Source: Miniphocaeibacter halophilus
GTDB lineage: Bacteria > Bacillota > Clostridia > Tissierellales > Peptoniphilaceae
NCBI RefSeq assembly: GCF_016458825.1
Contig: NZ_CP066744.1
Coordinates: 1,051,868 to 1,115,867 of the forward strand
DNA: 64,000 bases
Reading direction: 5' to 3'
Shown: positions 25,668 to 34,218 of the stretch, one piece after another
How the letters are laid out: each line of letters starts with the position of its first letter
How positions within the stretch are numbered: position 1 is the stretch's first letter
Notes under the pieces: model-generated
Database searches by the model: none
Told to the model about the DNA's origin: nothing
Seen by the model: only the letters and a program-made list of their open reading frames with translations
Translations under genes and position numbers: made by a program

Positions 25668-26711
25668 TTATTTTAATTCTTCTAAGAAATATTTAGTTAA
25701 GTCATAGTTTATTAAAAAAATAGTTCCACTATCCTCATAAGGATTAACGACATAGGTATATACTCCATTATTATCTATTGCTATTGAATAACTGGAATCA
25801 CTCCATAAAAATCCATAGTCATAAGTATTATATTCAAATTCTAAGTTTTGAGTTATAGTCCAATTATTAAGGTCCTGGTCTAAATCCGATCTTTTATTTA
25901 GTATATTTTTTAAAATTTCCTCAGGATTTTCTAAAACCGTATCCCTGTTTAGAAACACCATTAATTCAGCGGTATAAACTTCATTAAAATTCCAAACAAC
26001 AGGATCATCATAAACGAAAGTAAAACTTCCATTGTAAATTTGACCATCTTTAATTCCAAAATAAACTGTACCAATTTGAGCAATATAATCGAAATCATAT
26101 CCAGTATCAATATATTCTTTTTGATATTCGTCCATTTTATCTGGAGTTAATATTTCAAAAACATAGCTAGGTCCTTCCACAACGGACATTTTAATATTAT
26201 ATTTTTCTGTAATGGTATTTATAAAATAGGATACTCTGTCTTCGCTGTTTAAATCATAGACTAAATCGTCTAAGCCATTTCTTACTTTACTCAGTTTACT
26301 ACTATCAACTGAAAAAATATTTGCAGTTTCTTCGGTGCCATCTAAGCTTATTGGAGAGTTGGTTTCAACATAAAACCTAATATTTCCATTGTTTTCCAGT
26401 TCAAAATCAATAAGGCTAAAAGCGTTTATTGCTCCACCATTCAAAGAGTCGATTCTACCTTTAAAATAGTAGTTTTTATCTTCGATATAAATCCTTATGT
26501 CATTAATATTTTCTTTTTCATATTCAGGATAACTCTCTAAAAATGCTAAATATATTCTTTTTAATAAGTCATTTTTTTCTAACTCTGTAGATTTTTCCTG
26601 TGATTTTATTGTTTCCTTTGAAATATCTATATTTCTAGTAGTTAAGGAATTTTCTTTAGAGGAACAAGCTACTAAAAATATAAGAATTAAAACTAAAATA
26701 AATTTTTTCAT
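25668..26711 (-). CDS. Unrecognised lipoprotein
   Basis: The 347-residue product begins with a lipoprotein signal (MKKFILVLILIFLVAC; lipidated C16). The mature part is acidic with many aromatic residues and reads as a series of beta strands, with several WN and FxYDDP segments. I cannot assign a family. It starts behind GGGAGG. The nrdB terminator (26752-26780) lies upstream, so it has its own promoter. It is probably exposed on the cell surface. Confidence 0.78.
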   Translation of the reverse strand: MKKFILVLILIFLVACSSKENSLTTRNIDISKETIKSQEKSTELEKNDLLKRIYLAFLESYPEYEKENINDIRIYIEDKNYYFKGRIDSLNGGAINAFSLIDFELENNGNIRFYVETNSPISLDGTEETANIFSVDSSKLSKVRNGLDDLVYDLNSEDRVSYFINTITEKYNIKMSVVEGPSYVFEILTPDKMDEYQKEYIDTGYDFDYIAQIGTVYFGIKDGQIYNGSFTFVYDDPVVWNFNEVYTAELMVFLNRDTVLENPEEILKNILNKRSDLDQDLNNWTITQNLEFEYNTYDYGFLWSDSSYSIAIDNNGVYTYVVNPYEDSGTIFLINYDLTKYFLEELK

Positions 26712-26751
26712 ATATGTAACCTCCCTATTTAATTATATAATATATTTAATA

Positions 26752-26780
26752 TAAAAAAGAACTGGATTTTTCCAGTTCTT
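26752..26780 (-). terminator. Terminator of the nrdAB operon
   Basis: AAGAACTGGA (26757-26766) and TCCAGTTCTT (26771-26780) form a perfect 10-bp stem with a TTTT loop, followed by T on the minus strand. Confidence 0.88.
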
Positions 26781-26784
26781 AAGA

Positions 26785-27828
26785 TTATAAATCATCTTCT
26801 ATTATGGAGCTTTTTGCATAAGCTGTTACTTTACCTTCAAAGAAGTCTGTTTTTACTTGATTAGGGTCTGAATATTCGCTTACCCACTTCATAGATTCCG
26901 GTTCGTTTTCAAATCCAGGATATATTACCCCAAAACCTAAACCTGTTGAGCGTAAATTACCAAGGTATTTAATATATTCTTCTATCATTTTCATATTAAT
27001 TCCTTGAATATTGTCACCTAGAACATATTGTCCCCAGGCAATTTCCTCTTCTACTCCTTGTTTAATCATGTTTTTAAACATTTCTATATTTTCAGGAGTA
27101 AATATTTCAGGTTCTTCTTTTTTCAGTTCCAATAGTATGGACCTAAACAACCATAGATGTGTATTTTCATCTCTATTAATATATCTTATTTCCTGAACGG
27201 TTCCCGGCATTTTCCCAATTCTTCCAAGGCTGTAGAAGAACATAAAGCCGGAATAGAAATATATACCTTCAAGTATATAATTTGCTACCATGGTCTTTAC
27301 TAGGGAAATTTTTGACTTATTGTCTAAAAATTCATTGTATAAATCGCCTATGAATTTATTTCTTGCCAGTAGATGAGGGTCATCCCTCCATTGGTATAAT
27401 ATTTCAGATCTTTCTTCAGGTGAACAAATAGTATCTAGTATATAGCCATAACTTTGGCTGTGTACAGCTTCTTGAAAGGCCTGTATAGTCAAACACAAAT
27501 TAACTTCATTAGCTGTTATATATTCTCCAACATTAGGAAGGTTAGCTGTTTGAATACTGTCTAGAAAAACAAGGAAAGAAAGGGTTTTGTCGTAAGCTCT
27601 TCTTTCATGTTCGTCTAATTTTCTGTAGTCCTTAATGTCTTGAGTAAGATTTATTTCTTCAGGAATCCAAAAATTATTCATAGCCTGTCTGTACCAATCG
27701 GAAGTCCAAGTATATTTAATATTGTTAAAATCGTTAAGATTAGTTGTATTTCCGTTTATCATTCTTCTTTTACTAAGTTCTATGTCTCCATTTTCATTAA
27801 AGAGACCTTTTCTTTTTAAATCTGCCAT
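26785..27828 (-). CDS. nrdB: Class I ribonucleoside-diphosphate reductase, beta subunit
   Basis: The beta subunit houses the di-iron centre and radical needed by NrdA. Ligand positions are visible at D90 (LVFLDSIQ), E120 and H123 (EAVHSQSY), E187 (EGIYFY), E221 and H224 (DENTHLW). The radical tyrosine is retained as Y127 in HSQSYG. The 347-residue length is normal. It is 9 bases after nrdA in one operon and ends at a strong terminator. Regulation is probably by NrdR through the box upstream of nrdA. Class I enzymes need oxygen, which is notable for a genome that otherwise looks anaerobic. Confidence 0.93.
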   Translation of the reverse strand: MADLKRKGLFNENGDIELSKRRMINGNTTNLNDFNNIKYTWTSDWYRQAMNNFWIPEEINLTQDIKDYRKLDEHERRAYDKTLSFLVFLDSIQTANLPNVGEYITANEVNLCLTIQAFQEAVHSQSYGYILDTICSPEERSEILYQWRDDPHLLARNKFIGDLYNEFLDNKSKISLVKTMVANYILEGIYFYSGFMFFYSLGRIGKMPGTVQEIRYINRDENTHLWLFRSILLELKKEEPEIFTPENIEMFKNMIKQGVEEEIAWGQYVLGDNIQGINMKMIEEYIKYLGNLRSTGLGFGVIYPGFENEPESMKWVSEYSDPNQVKTDFFEGKVTAYAKSSIIEDDL

Positions 27829-27837
27829 TATTTCCTC

Positions 27838-30369
27838 CTATGCTGAACAAGAATCACATTCTTCTACTTCTAAAGATTTACTTCTTACATAATATATGGT
27901 TTTAACTCCTTCTTCCCAAGCCTTAATATAAAGGTTTAAAATCATACGCATTGTAAAATCCGTTGTTATATAAAGATTAATAGATTGACCTTGGTCAATA
28001 TGTCTTTGTCTTATACCTGCTGCTTTTACAACTAGACCTTGGTCAATATCGTGGGCATTTTCATAGGTCCAAAAAGTGTGAGGGTTTAGTCCCGGTGCAA
28101 CTCTTGGAACAATGGAACCCTTTTTTTCCTCTAGGAAATACCTGTTCATAACAGGGTCTACTGCAGCAGTAGTTCCGGCTATAATAGATGTTGAGCCTGT
28201 AGGAGCAACAGCCATTATATAACCATTTCTAAGTCCATATTTTCCTATATTACTTTCCAGCTCCTTCCATCTTTTAGATGTGTAGGACCTTTTTGAAAAA
28301 TATTCTCCTGTTTGCCAGTCGGATCCTTCAAAATATTCATAAGAATTTTTTTCCCTAGCTATTTTCATACTTGCTTCTATTGCATAATAATTTATATTTT
28401 CATATAATTCATTGGCAAATTCTGTGTGTTTATCAATATCGGACCACATAATTCCCTCTTTTACTAAGGCGTGGTGGTAACCGGAAGTCCCCAGTCCAAT
28501 GGAACGATATTTTTTATTTGTTATTTTAGCATATGGAACAGGATAATAGTTTAAGTCTATAACATTGTCCAATCCTCTTACAGCTGTTTCAACAATGTAT
28601 TGTAATTCTTTCTGATTATTTACATCTATATTGCCAAGGACTAAGGAAGCTAGATTACATACTACAAAATCACCGGACTTTGTTTTTGTAACAACAACAG
28701 TGTCGCCATTTTCATCTTTTATTTCCTGAGAAACTGTTTCTATTTCACTCATATTCTGTAAAATTTCTGTACAGAGGTTTGAGGAATAAATTATTCCCTT
28801 ATGTTTATTTGGATTCATTTTATTTACAGTATCTCTGTTAAAGGCAAAAGGAGTTCCTGTTTCCGATAGGGATTTAATTACCAGTCTTATTAAATCTTTA
28901 ACAGATATTATTCTCTTATCTATATTTGGATCATTTACACAGGACCAGTATTTTTCTTCCCATTCATCACCATAGGAATCCTCTAAAGACCAACCCTTAA
29001 CTGTCATAATTTCATGAGGGTCCATTAAATACCAATTAGCATTAATATCGTCTTTAGCTAACTTCCAAAATAAATCCGGATAGCAGACAGCAGGAAAAAC
29101 ATCATGGGCCTTTAATCTGTCATCACCGCTATTTGTACGAATTTGTAAAAATTCAGGTATATCCTTATGCCAAACATCTAAATAAACAGCAACAGAACCC
29201 TGCCTAACCCCTAGTTGGTCTACAGCTACAGCAGTATCATTTGCAAGTTTAATCCAACGAATAACACCGCCGGCAACACCTTTAAAACCTCTAATATCCG
29301 AACCGGTAGCTCGAACTTTTCCGAAATACATTCCCATACCACCACCGTGTTTTGAAACCTGGGCAAAGTTATCAATTGAGCGATAAATTCCTGTAAGGCT
29401 GTCAGGTACAGTGTCAATAAAACATGAACTTAACTGGTGGAATGGCTTTCTAGCATTACTCATAGTAGGCGTAGCTACAGTAACTTGTAATTTACTGTAT
29501 ATATCATAAAATCTTTTAGCCCATTCAACCTTATTATTACCTTCCGGAAGGGCTAAATGCATTGCTATTCCCATAAACATCTCCTGAGGTGTTTCCATAA
29601 TTTTATTATCGTGAGTTTTTATTAAGTATCTTTTAGAAATTAACTCAATAGAACTATAGGTAAACAAGCTGTCTCTTGAACTGTTCATATATTTGTCGAG
29701 AATGTCTATTTCGTCATTAGTATAATTTTCTCTTATATATTTTCCATAAAGACCTTCTTCTTCCAGGAATTTAATTTTTCCTTTAAAATCGTGAATATCG
29801 TATCTTATACACTCTTCTTCAATGGAAATATTTAAATCATAGCAAAAAAATCTGGCAGAAATATATTCCCAATCCGGTGCTTCCTTGCTGGTTAATTCAG
29901 AAGAAGCCCTAATTAAAACCTTTAAGTAATCCTTGTTATTCATTCCTGACTTAACAAAGGAAGTAAATTTTATATATAATTGTTCAATTTCATATCTTGT
30001 TCTATCATAATCGTCTTGAATACTTTTTATTATTTCTAAAATATTTTGATCTGTAATATAATCTTCAAATTGTTCAACGACTTTTCTGTCCATACTATGT
30101 TGAGCCCTGTAAAGAATATAGCTTTTAACAACAGCATAATGGTTGTGGTCAATTAAAGTTAACTCTACTAAGTCTTGAATTTCTTCTACCGTAGGAATAT
30201 GTCCCTTAGGATATTTTGTTTTAAGAGTATTTTCCACAATATTTGCCATTGTTTCCAACTCTTGACGAGAAATAGTTTTATTTACAGAATTAAAGGCTTT
30301 TTCCATAGCACGAATTATCTTTTCAATGTCAAATTCTACATGGCTGCCATCTCTTTTTATAATTTCCAT
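27838..30369 (-). CDS. nrdA: Class I ribonucleoside-diphosphate reductase, alpha subunit
   Basis: NrdA reduces ribonucleotides to deoxyribonucleotides. The 843-residue protein has an N-terminal ATP-cone (about 1-90, MEIIKRDGSHVEFD onward), the central ten-stranded barrel with the active-site region SSCFIDTVPDSL and NLCTEILQN, and a C-terminal redox pair C838/C841 in CDSCSA. The start ATG follows AGGAG. Together with nrdB it forms an operon behind a NrdR box at 30394-30409, so it is probably induced when deoxynucleotides run short. Confidence 0.95.
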   Translation of the reverse strand: MEIIKRDGSHVEFDIEKIIRAMEKAFNSVNKTISRQELETMANIVENTLKTKYPKGHIPTVEEIQDLVELTLIDHNHYAVVKSYILYRAQHSMDRKVVEQFEDYITDQNILEIIKSIQDDYDRTRYEIEQLYIKFTSFVKSGMNNKDYLKVLIRASSELTSKEAPDWEYISARFFCYDLNISIEEECIRYDIHDFKGKIKFLEEEGLYGKYIRENYTNDEIDILDKYMNSSRDSLFTYSSIELISKRYLIKTHDNKIMETPQEMFMGIAMHLALPEGNNKVEWAKRFYDIYSKLQVTVATPTMSNARKPFHQLSSCFIDTVPDSLTGIYRSIDNFAQVSKHGGGMGMYFGKVRATGSDIRGFKGVAGGVIRWIKLANDTAVAVDQLGVRQGSVAVYLDVWHKDIPEFLQIRTNSGDDRLKAHDVFPAVCYPDLFWKLAKDDINANWYLMDPHEIMTVKGWSLEDSYGDEWEEKYWSCVNDPNIDKRIISVKDLIRLVIKSLSETGTPFAFNRDTVNKMNPNKHKGIIYSSNLCTEILQNMSEIETVSQEIKDENGDTVVVTKTKSGDFVVCNLASLVLGNIDVNNQKELQYIVETAVRGLDNVIDLNYYPVPYAKITNKKYRSIGLGTSGYHHALVKEGIMWSDIDKHTEFANELYENINYYAIEASMKIAREKNSYEYFEGSDWQTGEYFSKRSYTSKRWKELESNIGKYGLRNGYIMAVAPTGSTSIIAGTTAAVDPVMNRYFLEEKKGSIVPRVAPGLNPHTFWTYENAHDIDQGLVVKAAGIRQRHIDQGQSINLYITTDFTMRMILNLYIKAWEEGVKTIYYVRSKSLEVEECDSCSA

Positions 30370-30393
30370 TCTTTTCTCCTAACTAATTAAAAT

Positions 30394-30409
30394 ACACTAT
30401 ATATAGTAC
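30394..30409 (-). promoter_or_regulatory. NrdR box upstream of nrdA
   Basis: ACACTATATATAGTAC matches the NrdR consensus ACACTATATATAGTGT except at the penultimate-but-one and last positions. NrdR boxes usually come in pairs about 31 bases apart; a clear second copy is not visible, only a weak ACATATTGTAC near 30430. The box is 25 bases before the nrdA start. Confidence 0.8.
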
Positions 30410-30616
30410 CATATTTAAAGGTTCATAAAACATATTGTACTTTTATAAAACAATATTAGTAAAAATCTTATAAAATAAAAAAATATTTTTAAAGCAATGA
30501 CTAAATTTCAAGTTTTTAAAAAACAAATTACAGTAATATTCTTCCATTATCTATTTTATAACAATTATATAAACAATAAAAATATTTTTATTAATAGATA
30601 AAACAATAAATATTTA
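30410..30616. other. AT-rich intergenic region between nrdA and the envelope locus
   Basis: No open frame with a ribosome site is seen. It must contain the nrdA promoter on its left side; the A/T runs prevent a confident -35/-10 call. Confidence 0.4.
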
Positions 30617-30644
30617 TTGACTTACGATAAATAATTGTTATACT
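30617..30644 (+). promoter_or_regulatory. Promoter of the envelope-protein locus
   Basis: TTGACT (30617-30622) and TATACT (30639-30644) are 16 bases apart, 26 bases before the first start codon. Confidence 0.65.
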
Positions 30645-30669
30645 ATAATAAAAGAGAGGAACTATTCTA

Positions 30670-31173
30670 ATGTTTATAAAATTATTTGAAGTTATATTTT
30701 TAAATATAATTAAATTTATTTTCATACCCATTATTTTATTATCGTCATTAGGGAATACATTTTCAAATGTACCAAATAGTGAGCATACAAAAAACTTAGT
30801 TAATAGGACTATAGCAAAAGAAAAATTAAATGATTTTTATGTAGATTATGAGGAATTAATAAACACTAAAGATAACTGGTTAGGAGATGGAGATGTATTT
30901 ATAAAAATTAAAGTAGATGGAGAAATATATGAATATATAAAAAATGATTCTTCATGGGAAAGTCCATGTGAGGTAGATGAGAATAAGGAATATGTACTTT
31001 CTATATTAACTTATGAACTTGGTAATTCTATTATTGAAATAATGAAAGAAAGTTACTGGAAATTTGAAAATAGAACTGAAAATATTGGGGAAGATAATAC
31101 TATAAGGAATTTTACCTTTACTTTTTTCCATAGTGAAGAAAATTACATATATGTTTTCCAATTTGATAGTTAG
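30670..31173 (+). CDS. Unrecognised secreted or membrane-anchored protein
   Basis: This 167-residue protein opens with a long hydrophobic stretch (about residues 5-28) that is a signal peptide or anchor. A soluble acidic domain with beta-like and helical parts (FIKIKVDGEIYEYIK; YELGNSIIEIMKESYWKFEN) follows. No family is recognised. It is the first gene of a tightly spaced group running to 35946 and is 17 bases from the next gene. The ribosome site GAGAGGA is somewhat distant from the ATG. Confidence 0.7.
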   Translation: MFIKLFEVIFLNIIKFIFIPIILLSSLGNTFSNVPNSEHTKNLVNRTIAKEKLNDFYVDYEELINTKDNWLGDGDVFIKIKVDGEIYEYIKNDSSWESPCEVDENKEYVLSILTYELGNSIIEIMKESYWKFENRTENIGEDNTIRNFTFTFFHSEENYIYVFQFDS

Positions 31174-31190
31174 AAGTGAAGGAGTAAAAT

Positions 31191-31664
31191 ATGAAAAAGG
31201 AAGTTAAATATAAAAAGACAAAAATATTTTTTGTGATTTTATTAGTTTATCTTGTATTACTTATTATAGAAAAACCTATATATGAGCATCTAGCAAATAA
31301 TGCTATAGACAGGTATATAGAAACGCAAGGATTAAAAAATGAAGAGGTTTTAAGTGATACAGGGTTAAGTGATGACCACCTATTCGCCTATGTTAATGTA
31401 TGTAGGAGGACTATAATTTTTAAAAATAATCCTAAGGAAGAGTATGAATATTCAATTTTAGGTAGAAGATTTAAGTATCTTCCTTTTATATTAATACCAT
31501 TTCAGAACACTATACGCTTATTAAATTCAAATATTTATGAAGAAGTTATGTTTTCCGTAATAAATTTGGAAACCTTAGAATTGGAAATAGATGAAAATCA
31601 AATATCTGAGGGAGATTTGGACAAAAATGGGAAATTATTAAGAGAAATACCTTGGAAAGATTAA
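31191..31664 (+). CDS. Single-pass membrane protein, paralogue of the next gene
   Basis: The 157-residue protein has a short cytoplasmic basic start, one transmembrane helix (about 10-27) and an outer domain. It shares with the following gene the patterns Y-x-E-x-QGLKNE near residue 45, GRRF near 93 and DKxGxLLxExPW near the C-terminus, so the two are tandem duplicates that have diverged. It resembles DUF3139-type small membrane proteins only loosely. Function unknown. It starts behind GAAGGAG. Confidence 0.72.
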   Translation: MKKEVKYKKTKIFFVILLVYLVLLIIEKPIYEHLANNAIDRYIETQGLKNEEVLSDTGLSDDHLFAYVNVCRRTIIFKNNPKEEYEYSILGRRFKYLPFILIPFQNTIRLLNSNIYEEVMFSVINLETLELEIDENQISEGDLDKNGKLLREIPWKD

Positions 31665-31676
31665 GAGGAGTACATT

Positions 31677-32420
31677 ATGAAAAAGTTTTTAAAAAACAAT
31701 AAAATTAAAATAATAATAATTTTAATGTTTACATATATTATTTTATTACTTGTAGATTTATATTTTTATAGGAAATTTGTTAATGCTAGTTTTGATGAAT
31801 ATGTAGAGGCCCAAGGTTTAAAAAATGAAGCTACAACTGAAAAACCTGAATTAACTAACGATAATTTCTTTTTAAGAGGAAAATTAAAAAGGGAAATTAT
31901 ATATACGGAAAATTTTAGAACCCATTTTGTCTATGAAACTTCAGGAAGAAGATTTCCGGCACTACCACTGGTTAATTTAATAGATTATAAATCAAACATA
32001 GAGAAGAACCCTAATCTGTATAAGGGAGTTAATTTTTATAATTTAAACTATAAAGGTGAAATTATATTTGGGGAATTTGGCAAGGAAGAAGAAAAAATAC
32101 ATGAAGGTCAATTGGATAAAAGTGGTAATTTATTGACAGAACTACCATGGATAAAGGATTATGAATACGATGAAAATTCAGAAGAGGTACAAGAATTTAT
32201 ACAGGATACTAATGATTTAATGGACTATTATTATGAGGATGGTCAAGTAGATGAAATAAAAACATATAATAATTTAAGAGAACTATATAAAGACCTAGTT
32301 AAAGAGGGGACTTTAGAAAGTACATTTACCTATGAAGATTATCTAGAATATATTGTTGATTCAAAGATGGCCGAAAAGAAATTTTTAGAGGATATAGAAG
32401 AAAGTAGTAATGGCAATTAA
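31677..32420 (+). CDS. Single-pass membrane protein with C-terminal extension, paralogue of the preceding gene
   Basis: The 247-residue protein has a transmembrane helix at about residues 10-30, then the same outer domain as its upstream neighbour (YVEAQGLKNE, SGRRF, LDKSGNLLTELPW ending near residue 158). About 90 extra residues follow that are very acidic and helical. It lies 12 bases after its paralogue. The acidic tail could interact with the basic wall or with a partner, but this is a guess. Confidence 0.72.
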   Translation: MKKFLKNNKIKIIIILMFTYIILLLVDLYFYRKFVNASFDEYVEAQGLKNEATTEKPELTNDNFFLRGKLKREIIYTENFRTHFVYETSGRRFPALPLVNLIDYKSNIEKNPNLYKGVNFYNLNYKGEIIFGEFGKEEEKIHEGQLDKSGNLLTELPWIKDYEYDENSEEVQEFIQDTNDLMDYYYEDGQVDEIKTYNNLRELYKDLVKEGTLESTFTYEDYLEYIVDSKMAEKKFLEDIEESSNGN

Positions 32421-32431
32421 AGGAGCGGATT

Positions 32432-32884
32432 ATGAAAAATAAAAAATTAATGGTTTTAGGAGTAGTTTTTATTCTGTTTGCCATTAGCTTATTTGCAGTA
32501 TTTTATACAAGAAACAATAAATATAGTGAATATGTCTATCTTGAGCTTAGTCCTTTAGACTACTCTACAGAATATGGAGAATTTTCATTAGATAATAAAA
32601 ATTTAAAGGCATATAAAATAAAAACAACAGATGATAGTTCTGAAAAGATTTTAGAGTCTAAGGATTGGGTTCAGTGGGAAGAACATAGTAAGGATAAAGT
32701 TTTTGATGATTTAGAAAGGAATTTATTAGCCGTTGGTGATAATGAACTTACTACAAGTTATACAATTGCCCATACTTGGACATACTACATTCCAAAGGAT
32801 AGTAAGGGAAAAATAGTTCTTTCATATTTTATAGAATATGATAATTTGCTTTATATTGTTGAATATGAAGATAAAGAGGTGTAA
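32432..32884 (+). CDS. Unrecognised membrane-anchored protein
   Basis: The 150-residue protein has an N-terminal membrane helix (about 6-24) followed by an extracytoplasmic domain rich in tyrosine and tryptophan (EYVYLELSPLDYSTEYGEF, YTIAHTWTYYIP). It starts behind AAAGGAG, 11 bases after the preceding gene, and ends one base before the DUF2975 start. No family is recognised. Confidence 0.7.
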   Translation: MKNKKLMVLGVVFILFAISLFAVFYTRNNKYSEYVYLELSPLDYSTEYGEFSLDNKNLKAYKIKTTDDSSEKILESKDWVQWEEHSKDKVFDDLERNLLAVGDNELTTSYTIAHTWTYYIPKDSKGKIVLSYFIEYDNLLYIVEYEDKEV

Positions 32885-32885
32885 G

Positions 32886-33368
32886 ATGAAACTTAAAAAA
32901 CTTACAAATATATTACAGGTTGTTTCAGTTATTCTATGTTTGGCTATAATATATATTCTTTTTAACTTTGCACCTAGAATTTCCGTTCAAATAGTTGCTG
33001 ATTATAAACAATTTCAACAATTTATTTATCCTTGGCTTATAATGTTTTGGGTTGAAGGATTGCCAATTGTTCTATGTGGATTAATTTGTATTAAGTTATA
33101 TGAAAATATTGGAAATAACGAGATTTTTACAAGGGAAAATCTTAGATTAATAAGACTAATAGATAAAATAGTTTTTATTTTAGTTTTAATAGTTCTACTT
33201 GCCAATATTTTGTCCATATATTTCTACCTAGTCTACAACATAGGTTTTATAATTTTACACCTTGCCTATTTACTAATACTTCTTATTGTTCACCTGGTGC
33301 TAAAAATAGTAATTGAAATAATGGAAAATGGCGTGGAATTAAAAGAAGACCAGGATTTAACGGTATAG
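32886..33368 (+). CDS. DUF2975 family membrane protein
   Basis: The 160-residue protein has four transmembrane helices (about 9-28, 50-70, 90-110 and 120-142) and the DUF2975 layout, including the cytoplasmic loop NEIFTRENLRLIRLIDKI between helices two and three. Such proteins are usually encoded directly beside a small Cro/CI-type regulator, as here (33377). The ATG at 32886 follows AGAGGTG; the in-frame ATG at 32838 lies inside the preceding gene and is rejected. The function of the pair is unknown. Confidence 0.82.
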   Translation: MKLKKLTNILQVVSVILCLAIIYILFNFAPRISVQIVADYKQFQQFIYPWLIMFWVEGLPIVLCGLICIKLYENIGNNEIFTRENLRLIRLIDKIVFILVLIVLLANILSIYFYLVYNIGFIILHLAYLLILLIVHLVLKIVIEIMENGVELKEDQDLTV

Positions 33369-33376
33369 GTGATAAT

Positions 33377-33589
33377 ATGATAAGAGTTAATATAGATGTA
33401 ATGTTGGCAAAGAGAAAGATGTCTGTAACGGAACTTTCTGAAAGGGTAGGAATTACTATGGCAAATATATCCATTTTAAAAAATGGCAAGGCAAAGGCCT
33501 TTCGTTTTGAAACTATGGATAAAATTTGTAAAGCCTTAGACTGTCAGCCGGGAGATATTTTAGAATATATTCCCGATGAAGAAGAATAG
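33377..33589 (+). CDS. Small Xre/Cro-type transcriptional regulator
   Basis: The 70-residue protein is one helix-turn-helix domain (MSVTELSERVGITMANISIL, then KNGKAKAFRFETMDKICKAL), ending with the CQPGDILEY pattern of YozG-like regulators. It starts 8 bases after the DUF2975 gene, and this pairing is common in Firmicutes. It probably regulates its own operon, possibly with the membrane partner. Confidence 0.88.
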   Translation: MIRVNIDVMLAKRKMSVTELSERVGITMANISILKNGKAKAFRFETMDKICKALDCQPGDILEYIPDEEE

Positions 33590-33598
33590 GAGGACCTT

Positions 33599-34192
33599 AT
33601 GATAAAGAAAAATTTCAAATTAAGCTTTGTATTACTAATATTGTTGTTGGCTTTTACCTTAACTGCTTGTAAAAATAATACTAAAGAAGAAATTAATAAT
33701 GATTTAAGTTTACAATGGAATGCCTTAAGCCTTTATCCATCTTCAGGGGATAAAAATCAGGATGGAATGATAGCCGGGCATACTATGCAGATTTTTGCAT
33801 CAGATGATGATTCTGATAATAAGGAAATAATAAAATTAAAGGATTTTAAAAAAATTCTAAAAAAGGATTATCCGGATTTATTAGAAGCCTATGAAAATAA
33901 AGAATCTGAAATTGCAGAGATTATAATCGGCCTTGAATATGATGTTAAGGATTCAAATAAACAATATGTTAGATTAAATTTATATGAAAATAAGGATTAT
34001 ATTATTTACGATGCAAAAATGGGTGATTATTCAAATATAGAATTTATGTATTTATTCAACAATAATGAAAATTTAATTATTGTTCATGGAGGATTTTCTC
34101 CAGAAGATTTTAGAGTAACTCATGGATTACTTTATAATAAGGAATATAGCTTGAAGGATTGGCAAAAAATACATGAAACTAATAATAAATAA
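33599..34192 (+). CDS. Unrecognised lipoprotein
   Basis: This 197-residue product has a lipoprotein signal (LLLAFTLTAC; lipidated C24). The mature part carries a segment SSGDKNQDGMIAGHTMQIFA and a helical middle (KDFKKILKKDYPDLLEAYEN). It starts behind AGGAGG, 9 bases after the Xre gene, and precedes the first DUF4153 gene. No family is recognised; the context suggests an envelope role. Confidence 0.73.
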   Translation: MIKKNFKLSFVLLILLLAFTLTACKNNTKEEINNDLSLQWNALSLYPSSGDKNQDGMIAGHTMQIFASDDDSDNKEIIKLKDFKKILKKDYPDLLEAYENKESEIAEIIIGLEYDVKDSNKQYVRLNLYENKDYIIYDAKMGDYSNIEFMYLFNNNENLIIVHGGFSPEDFRVTHGLLYNKEYSLKDWQKIHETNNK

Positions 34193-34218
34193 AGCTAATA
34201 GACTTGCAAGGAGCAAAT

